This document shows, piece by piece, positions 36,289 through 45,300 of a DNA stretch of 64,000 nt. Under the pieces are notes generated by a model that worked only from the letters and a program-made list of their open reading frames with translations, was not told the origin of the DNA and did not search any database. The number at the start of each line of letters is the position of its first letter. The stretch's first letter is position 1. This DNA is from Phycisphaeraceae bacterium (GTDB lineage: Bacteria; Planctomycetota; Phycisphaerae; Phycisphaerales; Phycisphaeraceae): positions 44,090 through 108,089 of the forward strand of contig JAJDCS010000041.1 of NCBI GenBank assembly GCA_029260715.1, written 5' to 3'. A program made the translations under genes and the position numbers.

Positions 36289-38073
36289 ATGCACAGACAC
36301 CCCACCAGGCACAGAGCCAATGGCATGGCCATGCCGCTTGTCTTAATGGCCGTTGCCATGGCCGTGATCCTCAGCATCTCGTTTCTCAACGCCCAGACCA
36401 CCGCAACCGGCATGGCGCAGAACGTCGCACGCAGCGCACAGGCACGGGCCATCGCCGAGTCTGGGATCAAGATGGCGTTGGCCTACATCAACACCAACGA
36501 GACTTGGCGGACCGACATGACCCACGGCGCTTGGGTGACGGATCACCCATTCGCAGGCGGAAGTTTCTCCATTGTCGGCCAGGACGGCCAGGACACCAAC
36601 GGCGACGGGGTTCCCGACGGAGATGGGGATTTAAGCAACGAAAAATCCGATGTAGTCACCTTCACCGCCACCGGTCGTTTTGCGGGCGTGACACACACCA
36701 TCCAGACCGTCACCACCCCCAAGCCCCCCAATAAACGCCTGCTCATGGTCGTCCCCGACCCCAGCAACCTCGCTACCGAGGAGAAAGACCGCGCCGCGCA
36801 GTTTGAAGAATGGGCCTATAAAATTTCATACATCGGCGAGGGCGATAGCCAATCCGCCTTTAATAGCGCCGTCGCTTCGAGTGACGTCGCCTATATCTCT
36901 GAAAATTGCTATTCGGATACCGTCAATACCAAGCTGCGTGGGGCAATCATCGGTGTGGTCTGGGAAGAGAGCCACATGAATGATTTGTTTGGCCTAGCCT
37001 CCAGCAACGGCTCGGAATACACGGGTAGTAACAGCATCAATGTGACCGACAACACACACACGGTCACACAATCCTTCTCCAACGGAAATATTGCGATTGT
37101 CGGCGGCACGCAAGCCCCGCTCAATTCGATCAGCGGTACCCTCGCGCCCGGGGCGACTGTGCTGGCCACGCGGTCGGCAAGCAGCACACCCGTGCTGGCG
37201 GTGATCGAAGCCGGCGGGGCACTCGTGGGCGGCTCACAGGCCGCCGGGCGCCGCGTGGCACTGCCCTGGGGCGGCAATAACTTCAACTGGTTGGCGTTAA
37301 CGCCCGCCGGGCTAACGATCGTCAAGGAAGCATTGTGGTGGGCCAGCCAACCCATTTTTGCCGGCAGGGTCGCCTACTGGTCTTTCGACAACATAGCCGG
37401 CAATACCGTGGCTGACACCGTCAGCGGTTTAAACGCCACACTCAAGAACGGCGTCGTGACACAAACGCCCGGCGCTATTCTCGGCAGCGAGGCGATCCTG
37501 TTTGACGGCGCGAACGACCACGCGGAGGTGCCCCACGACGACCTGTTCCTGCTAGACGAAGGGACGTTCGCCCTCTGGTTCAAGACCGATGATACCTCAT
37601 CAACCCAAGGGCTAATCACGAAGGATTCGACTGATTTCGACACCGGCGGGCATATGAGCATTTACATCCATGAAGGGGATCACGCTGAGGCCCGCCTTCA
37701 GAGCACGAGCAACTCATATAAAGTTAAGACCCCTCATGTGCTCCAGGCCAATACCTGGTACCACCTCGTGTTCACATTCGGCCCAGCGGGCATGAAGCTC
37801 TACCTCAATGGGGTGCTTCAGAACACCGACTCATACACCGGCGGTATGGGCACCACATCGGGCGGGAGTGGCAATTATGAGCCCATGGCGTTCGGCGTAT
37901 CGACCTGGGAAACCGATGACCTGAGCATGTCCGTCTGGGAAGAGCCGCTGTCCGGTCAGATCGACGAGGTTTATGTTTACAACCGTGCCCTGACGCAAGC
38001 CGAAATCCAGAAACTAAATTACACCAACACCGGAAATACCATCTACAGCACACGCTGGGTGGACCAACCCTGA
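36289..38073 (+). CDS. PilX/GspK-like minor pilin fused to a Rossmann-like and a LamG domain
   Basis: 594 residues in three parts. (1) A PilX/GspK-type N-terminus 'GMAMPLVLMAVAMAVILSIS' followed by 'ARSAQARAIAESGIKMALAY', lacking Glu5 as GspK does. (2) Residues about 130-350, alternating strands and helices ('RLLMVVPDPSN', 'DVAYISENCY', 'GAIIGVVWEES'), loosely like ThuA or other flavodoxin-like folds; not assigned. (3) A LamG/concanavalin-like domain from about 365 ('AYWSFDNIAGNTVADTVSG', 'NTWYHLVFTFGPAGMKLYLN', 'GQIDEVYVYNRALTQAEI'). LamG domains bind glycans or proteins, so this may be a pilus-tip adhesin. GAGG lies eight bases before ATG 36289. Confidence 0.82.
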   Translation: MHRHPTRHRANGMAMPLVLMAVAMAVILSISFLNAQTTATGMAQNVARSAQARAIAESGIKMALAYINTNETWRTDMTHGAWVTDHPFAGGSFSIVGQDGQDTNGDGVPDGDGDLSNEKSDVVTFTATGRFAGVTHTIQTVTTPKPPNKRLLMVVPDPSNLATEEKDRAAQFEEWAYKISYIGEGDSQSAFNSAVASSDVAYISENCYSDTVNTKLRGAIIGVVWEESHMNDLFGLASSNGSEYTGSNSINVTDNTHTVTQSFSNGNIAIVGGTQAPLNSISGTLAPGATVLATRSASSTPVLAVIEAGGALVGGSQAAGRRVALPWGGNNFNWLALTPAGLTIVKEALWWASQPIFAGRVAYWSFDNIAGNTVADTVSGLNATLKNGVVTQTPGAILGSEAILFDGANDHAEVPHDDLFLLDEGTFALWFKTDDTSSTQGLITKDSTDFDTGGHMSIYIHEGDHAEARLQSTSNSYKVKTPHVLQANTWYHLVFTFGPAGMKLYLNGVLQNTDSYTGGMGTTSGGSGNYEPMAFGVSTWETDDLSMSVWEEPLSGQIDEVYVYNRALTQAEIQKLNYTNTGNTIYSTRWVDQP

Positions 38074-38399
38074 ATCGCACGCTGGCACCGCGTCAATCGA
38101 TTCAACCCGACAGGCCGCCCTACCTCACCAGCCGCGCACCGGCGTCAGCCCCGGATGACCGCACGGCTACTTAAACCATAAGACGCCGTGGACTTCCGCG
38201 AAGCGACCCACCGCGGACGGCTCTGTTATCGGTCACGCACAACTTGGGCCGCATCACAATGTAGGGGTTGTGACGCCTGTGCCGGTCGCTTGTGTCCATC
38301 CCAGGGCATGCCAAGCCATATCAATGCGCCTCGACTCAGATGATCAATGGATTATCCGATACCTGATACAACACGTTAGTTCCGTGAGGGCGGACGGCT
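38074..38399. other. 326-bp gap
   Basis: No gene or clear terminator. It separates the pilus cluster from the coiled-coil gene and presumably carries the promoter of the latter; no strong -35/-10 pair is visible. Confidence 0.35.
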
Positions 38400-40811
38400 A
38401 TGCACCCCAGCGACATCTCACAACAGCCGCACCCGCCTGATATCGAAAAGCCTTTACATATCCTCAGCGAGCTCGACAAGCGTCTAAATCAGATGCGGTC
38501 CTGGGAACAGGACAACGGGAAGTTCATCGAACAATTGCACGAGCAGGCCGAATCAGCCGCCAAAGAGCAGGCCAAACTCGAACAACGCGCCCAAGAACTC
38601 GACCAGCTAGACGCCGATCTCAAAGCCAAGCAAGGCGAACTGGAGGAGACGGCCCGCCAAGCCGCCAAGCAGCAAGAGCAGTTGAGCCAGCAGAGTAAAG
38701 ACCTCAATAAGCGGGATGAAAAGCTCAAAAAAGAACACGAGGAACTGACTCAGCACCAGGAGCAATACGAACACCAGAAACGCGAGCAGCTTGAGCAGCT
38801 CGAACAGATCACACAGGAGCAGGAGAAGCTAAAGAAGCAGCAGTGGCAGTCCGACCAGCGGCGGGAAGACCTCACCCAGCAGGAAGAACAACTCAAACAG
38901 CAACAGCAGAAAGCAGAAGAGGACCGCAAGCAGTTCGAGCAGTGGCGCCACGACCTGGTCGAGCATGAAGAAAGCCTTAAAAAGAAACACCTCGAACTCG
39001 ATCAGCAACGCGAAACACTCGAGCAGCACGAGCGCGACCTGGCCGATCAGGACAAACAGATTTCACTTCAACGCGACGAACTGACCCAGCAACGCCAGGG
39101 GCTTGTTGAACAGGAAAAACAACTCGAGCAACGCGGCAATGACCTGGACCAACAGAACCAGGAACTGCTGCAGCAGAACGATCAGCTCGCAAGCCAGCGC
39201 GAAGAACTGTCGCAATTACAAAAGCAACTTGAGAAACAACAGAGCGACGCCGACCAGCGGAAAAAAGACCTGGCCCAGCAGGGCTTGCAACTCAAACAAG
39301 ACCTTGAAGGCCTAGACCAAAAGAACAATCAGTTAACCCAAGATCGCGACGATCTGGCCCAGGCCACTAAACAACTCGATCAGCAGCGTCAGGAACTAGC
39401 CCACCAATCCCAGCAGACCTTGCAACAACGTCAGGAGCTGGACGATGAACAGGCGAAAATTACCCAGCAGCGCCAAGAACTGACACAGCTTGCAGAGCAA
39501 CATGAGAAGCGCCGTCTCGAAATCGACCAGCAGAAAGAACAGTCCGCCAAGCGGTCCGAAGAGCTGGCCAAGCAACAAGAGGAAATCGAGCAGCAACAAC
39601 ACAGCCTGCTTGAGCAAAAAGAAGAGCTACAGCAACAGCGTCGCGAGTTGGCTAAGCAGACAGAACAGCTACAGCAACAGCGACAGGGGCTAGACGATGA
39701 ACTCCAGCAACGGCGGCAGGACCTGGAAAAAGAGCTAGAGCGGCAGAAACACGAGTTGGCTGATCAGAAAGAACAGTTGCAACAAGAGCGACAGGGCCTG
39801 GACGATGAGTTGCAGCAACAGCGACAAGACTTGGAGAAGGAGCTAGAACAGCAGCGTCGCGAATTAGCTAAGCAGACAGAACAGCTAGAGCAACAGCGGC
39901 AAGACTTAGGAAACGAGCTGCAGCAGCAGCGGCAAAAATTGGGAGATGAGCTAGAACAGCAGCGGCAGAGTTTGGACAATAAGCTAGAGCAACAGCGACT
40001 AGCGATAGCCGATCAGAGAGAACAGCTACAGCGGCAGCGCCAGGAACTGACCCAGAAGACGCAACAATTCGAGCAACAACACCGCGACCTGAACGAGCAG
40101 AACGAACTGTCCAGACAGCGGACCGAAAGGCTGACCCAGGAACAACAGCGCTTCGAGCAGCAGCAACGCGAACTGGCCGATCAGAGAAATAAAATAGAGC
40201 AGCGGCAACAGGACTTAAGCCAACAGACGCAGCAGCTAGAGCTGCGGCGTCAAGAGCTTTCCAGCCAAGACGAAGACATCAAGCAGCGAAGCCAGGAATT
40301 GGCTCAGCAACAGACGCGGTTCGATCAACTGCGGGTTCAGTTGACCGAGGCAACGGAAAAGCACGAATCCCTCACCGCCGAACACGACCGGATCAGCCAT
40401 GATTTATCGTCAAAGAAAGCCGAATTCGAGACGACGAGCCAGCACATCGCTGACCAACAAGCCCAACTCGAACAACTGAAGAAGGAACTAACCGGGCTCC
40501 AGGAAGAGCGTGAGGCCTTAGTCAAGGTGGAGAGTCTTCTCGAGGCCACTGAGGAGCAGATGATCCGGCGTTGGGCCACAGACCGGGCTTCGAAATGGGC
40601 GTTCCGACCCGCCCTGGTGTTGGCGCTGCTGGCGGTATCAAGCATCATCATCGCCACACGCCTCGAGAGTGTGTATTCACCCTTGCTACTTAAGAATAGT
40701 GCTATCGAGCTAGCCGGTATCCTGTTCGGGTGCACGACGGCTACCGCACTGATTGCGATGATATCCTTGCGAAAGCGGTTTATGCGCGTCGACCGGGTCT
40801 TGGGTCATTGA
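38400..40811 (+). CDS. Giant Gln-rich coiled-coil protein with C-terminal membrane hairpin
   Basis: 803 residues. From about 25 to 715 nearly every heptad is built from Gln, Glu, Leu, Lys and Arg ('LEQQRQDLGNELQQQRQKLG' and variants), predicting one continuous coiled coil of roughly 100 nm if fully extended. Between about residues 395 and 545 a unit of some 55-60 residues recurs almost unchanged ('ELAKQTEQLQQQRQGLDDEL'). Two membrane segments near the end ('WAFRPALVLALLAVSSIIIA' and 'AIELAGILFGCTTATALIAM') are followed by a basic tail. No signal peptide, so the rod is probably cytoplasmic with the C-terminus anchored. No family function recognised; a structural or spacer role is only a guess. 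Confidence 0.8.
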   Translation: MHPSDISQQPHPPDIEKPLHILSELDKRLNQMRSWEQDNGKFIEQLHEQAESAAKEQAKLEQRAQELDQLDADLKAKQGELEETARQAAKQQEQLSQQSKDLNKRDEKLKKEHEELTQHQEQYEHQKREQLEQLEQITQEQEKLKKQQWQSDQRREDLTQQEEQLKQQQQKAEEDRKQFEQWRHDLVEHEESLKKKHLELDQQRETLEQHERDLADQDKQISLQRDELTQQRQGLVEQEKQLEQRGNDLDQQNQELLQQNDQLASQREELSQLQKQLEKQQSDADQRKKDLAQQGLQLKQDLEGLDQKNNQLTQDRDDLAQATKQLDQQRQELAHQSQQTLQQRQELDDEQAKITQQRQELTQLAEQHEKRRLEIDQQKEQSAKRSEELAKQQEEIEQQQHSLLEQKEELQQQRRELAKQTEQLQQQRQGLDDELQQRRQDLEKELERQKHELADQKEQLQQERQGLDDELQQQRQDLEKELEQQRRELAKQTEQLEQQRQDLGNELQQQRQKLGDELEQQRQSLDNKLEQQRLAIADQREQLQRQRQELTQKTQQFEQQHRDLNEQNELSRQRTERLTQEQQRFEQQQRELADQRNKIEQRQQDLSQQTQQLELRRQELSSQDEDIKQRSQELAQQQTRFDQLRVQLTEATEKHESLTAEHDRISHDLSSKKAEFETTSQHIADQQAQLEQLKKELTGLQEEREALVKVESLLEATEEQMIRRWATDRASKWAFRPALVLALLAVSSIIIATRLESVYSPLLLKNSAIELAGILFGCTTATALIAMISLRKRFMRVDRVLGH

Positions 40812-40970
40812 TCTTGTCATCGCTCTCCTGCCTGTTTGTCGGCATCATCACAGTGTTCTAACACACGCTTGATCCGACCCAAACCTAAAAATTCCAATCA
40901 GACGATCCTCGTCGAACGTGGAATAGCCTGTTTCAATGCCGCAACAGGCAACCCGGGGGTGCGGAACGCC

Positions 40971-40995
40971 GCCGGCTCAAATCCGGCCGCTTCGA
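40971..40995 (+). pseudogene. tRNA 3'-end-like remnant
   Basis: GCCGG-CTCAAAT-CCGGC is a T-arm with one change in the loop (CTCAAAT for TTCAAAT), followed by an acceptor-like GCTTCGA. Sixteen of the preceding bases fold separately as GCCTGTT/AACAGGC (40925-40948), but no complete cloverleaf can be made. The T-arm closely matches that of tRNA-Pro at 23156. Possibly a decayed tRNA or an old attachment site. Confidence 0.35.
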
Positions 40996-41103
40996 TATTC
41001 GATAAACGCCTGAAATAGATAAGGTTAGCATTGTTCGCTCGACGGCAAGCAAAACCCCGCCGATCCGCTAAGCTTTCTACCTGTCGTCGTACAGGTTGCG
41101 CCT

Positions 41104-41949
41104 ATGTCAGATGCACTCCGATCTCTGTTTAACCACACGCAATCGCACCAGTTGTTAGCAAGCGCTGTGCTGCTGATCGGGATACTGCTGTTGCGGTGGT
41201 CGCTGCTGCGCACGGTGACCCGCGCCCCGATCAAGTCGTCCGATCTGCGCCGGCGGTGGATCGTGCAGATCCGCAACGCCTGCTTCTTTGCGATCACGAT
41301 GGGGCTGGTGGTCATATGGGCAGCCGAGCTACGCACCGCGGCGTTGTCGGTGGTGGCGGTCTTCGCCGCGATTGTGCTGGCTACAAAAGAACTGCTGCAG
41401 TGCGTGATCGGCGGGTTCGTCAAGATCACCTCCGGCGCATTCGCTTTGGGCGACCGGATCGAAGTAAGCGGCGTCCGAGGCGACGTGATCGACCAGACGC
41501 TGCTAACCACGAAGATCATGGAGATCGGCCCTGGCGCGCACACTCACCAAGGCACCAGCCGGGCGGTGACCATCCCCAACAGCCTCTTCCTGACCACACC
41601 GGTTTTTAACGAAAGCTTCACCGACAAATACGCCCTGCACACGTTCACCGTGCCGATCGCGGTAGATGGTGACTGGCGGCGGGCAGAGCAGACCCTGCTG
41701 CGTGCCGCCAACAACGCCTGCCGGCCGTACCTCGAAGAAGCGCGCCGGCACATCGCCCACCTGACCACGCGCGAAGGGCTCGACACGCCCTCGGTCGACC
41801 CGCGCGTCACGCTGACGCTCCCCGAGCCCGGTCGGATCGACCTGATCGTGCGCGTCCCCGCCCCGTCACAGAAAAAAGGCCGCATCGAGCAGCAGGTCCT
41901 CCACCAGTACCTCACCGAGATGCCGTCCGCGGCAAAAGCTAAGATTTAA
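41104..41949 (+). CDS. MscS family mechanosensitive channel
   Basis: 281 residues: membrane helices at 'LLASAVLLIGILLLRWSLL', 'ACFFAITMGLVVIWAA' and the pore-lining 'ALSVVAVFAAIVLATKELLQCVIGGFVKIT', then the beta domain 'FALGDRIEVSGVRGDVIDQTLLTTKIMEIG' with 'VTIPNSLFLTTPVFN' and an alpha/beta C-terminus. The gating helix is less Gly/Ala-regular than E. coli MscS. Opens under membrane tension to release solutes. The start is ATG at 41104. Confidence 0.9.
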   Translation: MSDALRSLFNHTQSHQLLASAVLLIGILLLRWSLLRTVTRAPIKSSDLRRRWIVQIRNACFFAITMGLVVIWAAELRTAALSVVAVFAAIVLATKELLQCVIGGFVKITSGAFALGDRIEVSGVRGDVIDQTLLTTKIMEIGPGAHTHQGTSRAVTIPNSLFLTTPVFNESFTDKYALHTFTVPIAVDGDWRRAEQTLLRAANNACRPYLEEARRHIAHLTTREGLDTPSVDPRVTLTLPEPGRIDLIVRVPAPSQKKGRIEQQVLHQYLTEMPSAAKAKI

Positions 41950-41988
41950 AAGGATTACCCCCCCCACTAGGTCATGAGGAGCGACACC

Positions 41989-42249
41989 ATGCAGGTACAA
42001 GCGGCGGCGATATCGTTAGGCGGGGCCAACTTCGTGGTGGCTGTCGTCGGGATGGAGCTGGTCACCAACAGCGGCGAAGCGGACATGGCCATCGAACGCC
42101 TCGCGCCCACCTTCGGCGGTGTGCCCGTGGTGCTCATGGCCCAAAAAGAGGACACGTCACCCGTCTACTACGGCGACCAGGACCTTGTCGAGCTGCTGGG
42201 CGACGTGCCGGTCGACAAGATGCCGTGGCAAGAATATTCGGTGAAGTAA
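41989..42249 (+). CDS. Small hypothetical protein
   Basis: 86 residues, no membrane segment or signal peptide; hydrophobic/acidic, with 'VVAVVGMELVTNSGEADMAI', 'PTFGGVPVVLMAQ' and 'YYGDQDLVELLGDVPVDKMPW'. GAGGAG lies exactly seven bases before ATG 41989, so this start is chosen over the in-frame ATG at 41974, which is part of the ribosome site. It follows mscS by 39 bases and may be co-transcribed. The fold looks compact alpha/beta; function unknown. Confidence 0.7.
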   Translation: MQVQAAAISLGGANFVVAVVGMELVTNSGEADMAIERLAPTFGGVPVVLMAQKEDTSPVYYGDQDLVELLGDVPVDKMPWQEYSVK

Positions 42250-42319
42250 CGGCCGCGTCCGCTCATGCAACGCGGTAGCCCCACCGCACACACAGGGGTT
42301 GCGTGGAAGCCCGTGGCGA

Positions 42320-45300
42320 TCACTTGGTTTTAAACCTGCCCACCAGTTCGCGGAGTTGCTCGGCTTTGCTCGATAGCTGCGACGCGGCGGCGGCGGCTTG
42401 GTTAGCGCCTTCGGTGGCTTGACGCGACACAGCCGAGACACCCTCGACGTTGCGGCTGACCTCTTCGCTGGCGGCGGACTGCTGTTCGGCGGCGGCGGCG
42501 ATCGACTGGATCATGCCCGCCACTTCCTGTGCCCTGGTCACGATCAGGCCGAGGCTCTGCCCCGCCTTTGTGGCGCGATCCACGCCCAGGGTCACCTGCT
42601 CTGTGCCGGAGTTCATACGCTCCACAGCCTGCTGCGTCTCCGACTGGATGGCCTTGATGGACTCGCCGACCTCGGCGGTGGCCTTGGTGGTGCGGTCGGC
42701 TAGCTTGCGCACCTCGTCGGCGACGACCGCGAACCCTCGGCCGTGCTCACCGGCGCGGGCGGCCTCGATCGCGGCGTTCAACGCCAGGAGGTTTGTCTGA
42801 TCGGCGATGTCGTTGATCACGTTGATGATCTGGCCGATCTGCTCGCCTCGCTTACCCAGTTCGGCAACGCTTGCGGCGCTGGCGGTGACGGCGTCGCTGA
42901 TGCCGCGCATGCCTTGAATGGTCTGCTCGACCACTTCGCCGCCCTCTTGGGCCACCCTGCCCGACTCACCGGCGTTGTTGGCCGCGTCGGCGCTCTTGCG
43001 CGCCACCTCGACCACGGAGCAAGACATCTGTTCCACCGCTGAGGAGATCTGATTGACCTGACCGCTCTGCTCGTCCATGCCGCGTGCCATCTCTTCGCTG
43101 GAGGCGGCGATCTGCGTGGCCGCGCTTGCCACGTCGTTGGATGCCGAGGCCACCTGCGTGATCACGTCGTTCAAGGACTCCGACAGCACGTTGATCGTTT
43201 GAATGAGTTGGCTGAACTCATCAGTGCCAACGACGGGCAATGCGTCTTCGGTCAGGTTCCCGTCGGTCAGGTGGTGCAGCCGCTCCACCGCGGCGTAGAC
43301 CGGCTTGGTCGTGGCGCGTGCCATGGTGACGCTCAGCGACAGCCCGATCAGCAGCGTGGCCACGAGGGTCACGACCTCCGCGGTATGGGCCAAGGACTGG
43401 GTGGCTTCCAAGCGTGCTTCGACCCGCTTGGCGAGCGCTTCGGCCATGGACCCGATAAGCTCCACGTCCGTTACGGCGGTCGCGGTGGCGATACCGACCT
43501 CCAGTTCGTCTTTGATCAGCCTGGACGCGACTTTCTCCAGGTCTTTGATGCCGGCGCGCACCTCTTCGAGCTTGGCCAACTCGGCGTTGGTCTCGGCCGG
43601 GTCGGTACCGGCTCGGCGGATCCACTGGCCTGCCGTGTCAAGATTGGCGTAAAGCCGCCCCAGGGCCTGCTCCATAACGGCCACGTGGCGGTACTGCTTG
43701 TCGAGCATGTACTCATTCTGATGAGAGAACGCTTTAAGCCAAGCCACCTCGGTCTCCTCAAGCGCGAAGACGATCTCGGATTGGTTTTTGACCTCTTCTA
43801 TTGTGGCCCGTCCTGAATCCTCAATGGCGTGGAGGTGTTCCTTGTGGCTGTGCAACAGGCCCTCGACGATGTGCTCGATTTTCTCGTCCAGTTCGTCCTT
43901 GTGTTCTTTGTCCTGTTCAATTTCATGGAACTTTTTGGACAGTTCAGCGAAGGCATGCTCGTGGTGCTCGAGCTTCTTCGAGGCTTGCTCCATCACGCCG
44001 ATGGCAACGGGGTCGTTGTTAAATTGGCGGGCCTCTTCGAGCCGCTGCTCGAGGGCCGCGGCGGCGTGGTCGTGGTCCCGCACCGCCTGCTCGCCTTTTT
44101 GCCGGTCTTGGATCCCGTAGAGCAAGAACCGGTTCATGTACCGACCTAATTCTTCGGTGCGGACCCCGACCCTGCCGATAATGTCTTTGTACTCAACGGC
44201 GTGGCCCACGAGCGAGCTGAAGTAGAAAGTCATGCCCCACATCGCGGCCGCCAAGAAGACGAGCAGCCCGTGGCTGCCGTAGAGCTTGGGGCCGACCTTG
44301 ATGTTATTCAGCTTCCCGCTTTTGACCACCGCAAAGAGCGCCGCCAGCAGCACCAACGTGGCCAGCACGATGACCCACACCAGGGTGTTACTCTCTTCGT
44401 AATCAGCCAGGGCCGAGCCATCAAAAGCGTCGGCGTGTTCGGCGTCTTTGGCTTGGCGTTCCAACTGCTCGAAATGGCTTTTGGTGATCAGCAAGCCGGT
44501 GCCGGCGGTGTCACCGCGGGATGTCTTAGCGGCGCTGCCGTGCGTGGCCGAGCCGTGATCGGAACTACCACCGTGGTTCACAGCCTGGGTGGCGTGGCCC
44601 GACGGGGCTGACCCCGCCGCGCCGGCGAACACATTCGCGGCCCGGTCCGGTTGGGCTTCTACTTTGGCCAAGACCTGGCCCGTGACCGATTCGGGTAGCC
44701 ATTCCACTTTGCCCGTGCCCACGTCGTAGATCGCGCCCACCACTTTCACGTACCCGTCGCGCACAAGTCGCCGCGTGGACGGGCTCTCACGGAACAGGTC
44801 TTCAATCGACTGCCAGACGTTCTCCTCGATCCCTTTGGCGACCAGCTCCGAGCCTTCCAGGTGCGCGTGCTTGGCGATGGTACGCTCGACCGCGGGCTGG
44901 ATGTTGTCCACCAGCGGCGGGATGTTCCGCTCAAACCGGTGGGCGTGGCCCTGGACCACCTGGGTTACCGCCGTCACCGCGCCGCACTGGGCGTGACCCA
45001 GTACGACCAGCACCGGGGTGTTCACGTGCGCCAGGCCGTACTCGATTGAACCGATCTCGTCCGTGTCGCAAACGTTGCCCGCCACACGGATGACGAACAG
45101 GTCCATCACGCCCGCGTCGAAGACACGCTCGACCGGGACGCGCGAGTCCGAGCAGGTGATGACGGTAGCGATGGCGTGGTCGCCCTGGTTTTCGGTGCCG
45201 GCCTGGTGGAGACGGGCGGAGTCGGTGTGCGGGTGTTTCGATTTGCCCTTGGCGAACAGCTTGTTGCCAGCCTTGAGGGCTTTGAGGGCTTGATCGGGCT

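Noticed and set aside
38460..40500. Regular DNA repeats that could suggest a CRISPR array or satellite
   Set aside because: The periodicity follows codons of a coiled-coil protein in one open frame, without constant repeats and variable spacers.
40906..40996. Selenocysteine tRNA (selC)
   Set aside because: The long arm and T-arm were suggestive, but the acceptor ends do not pair and no TCA anticodon loop of the right size is present.
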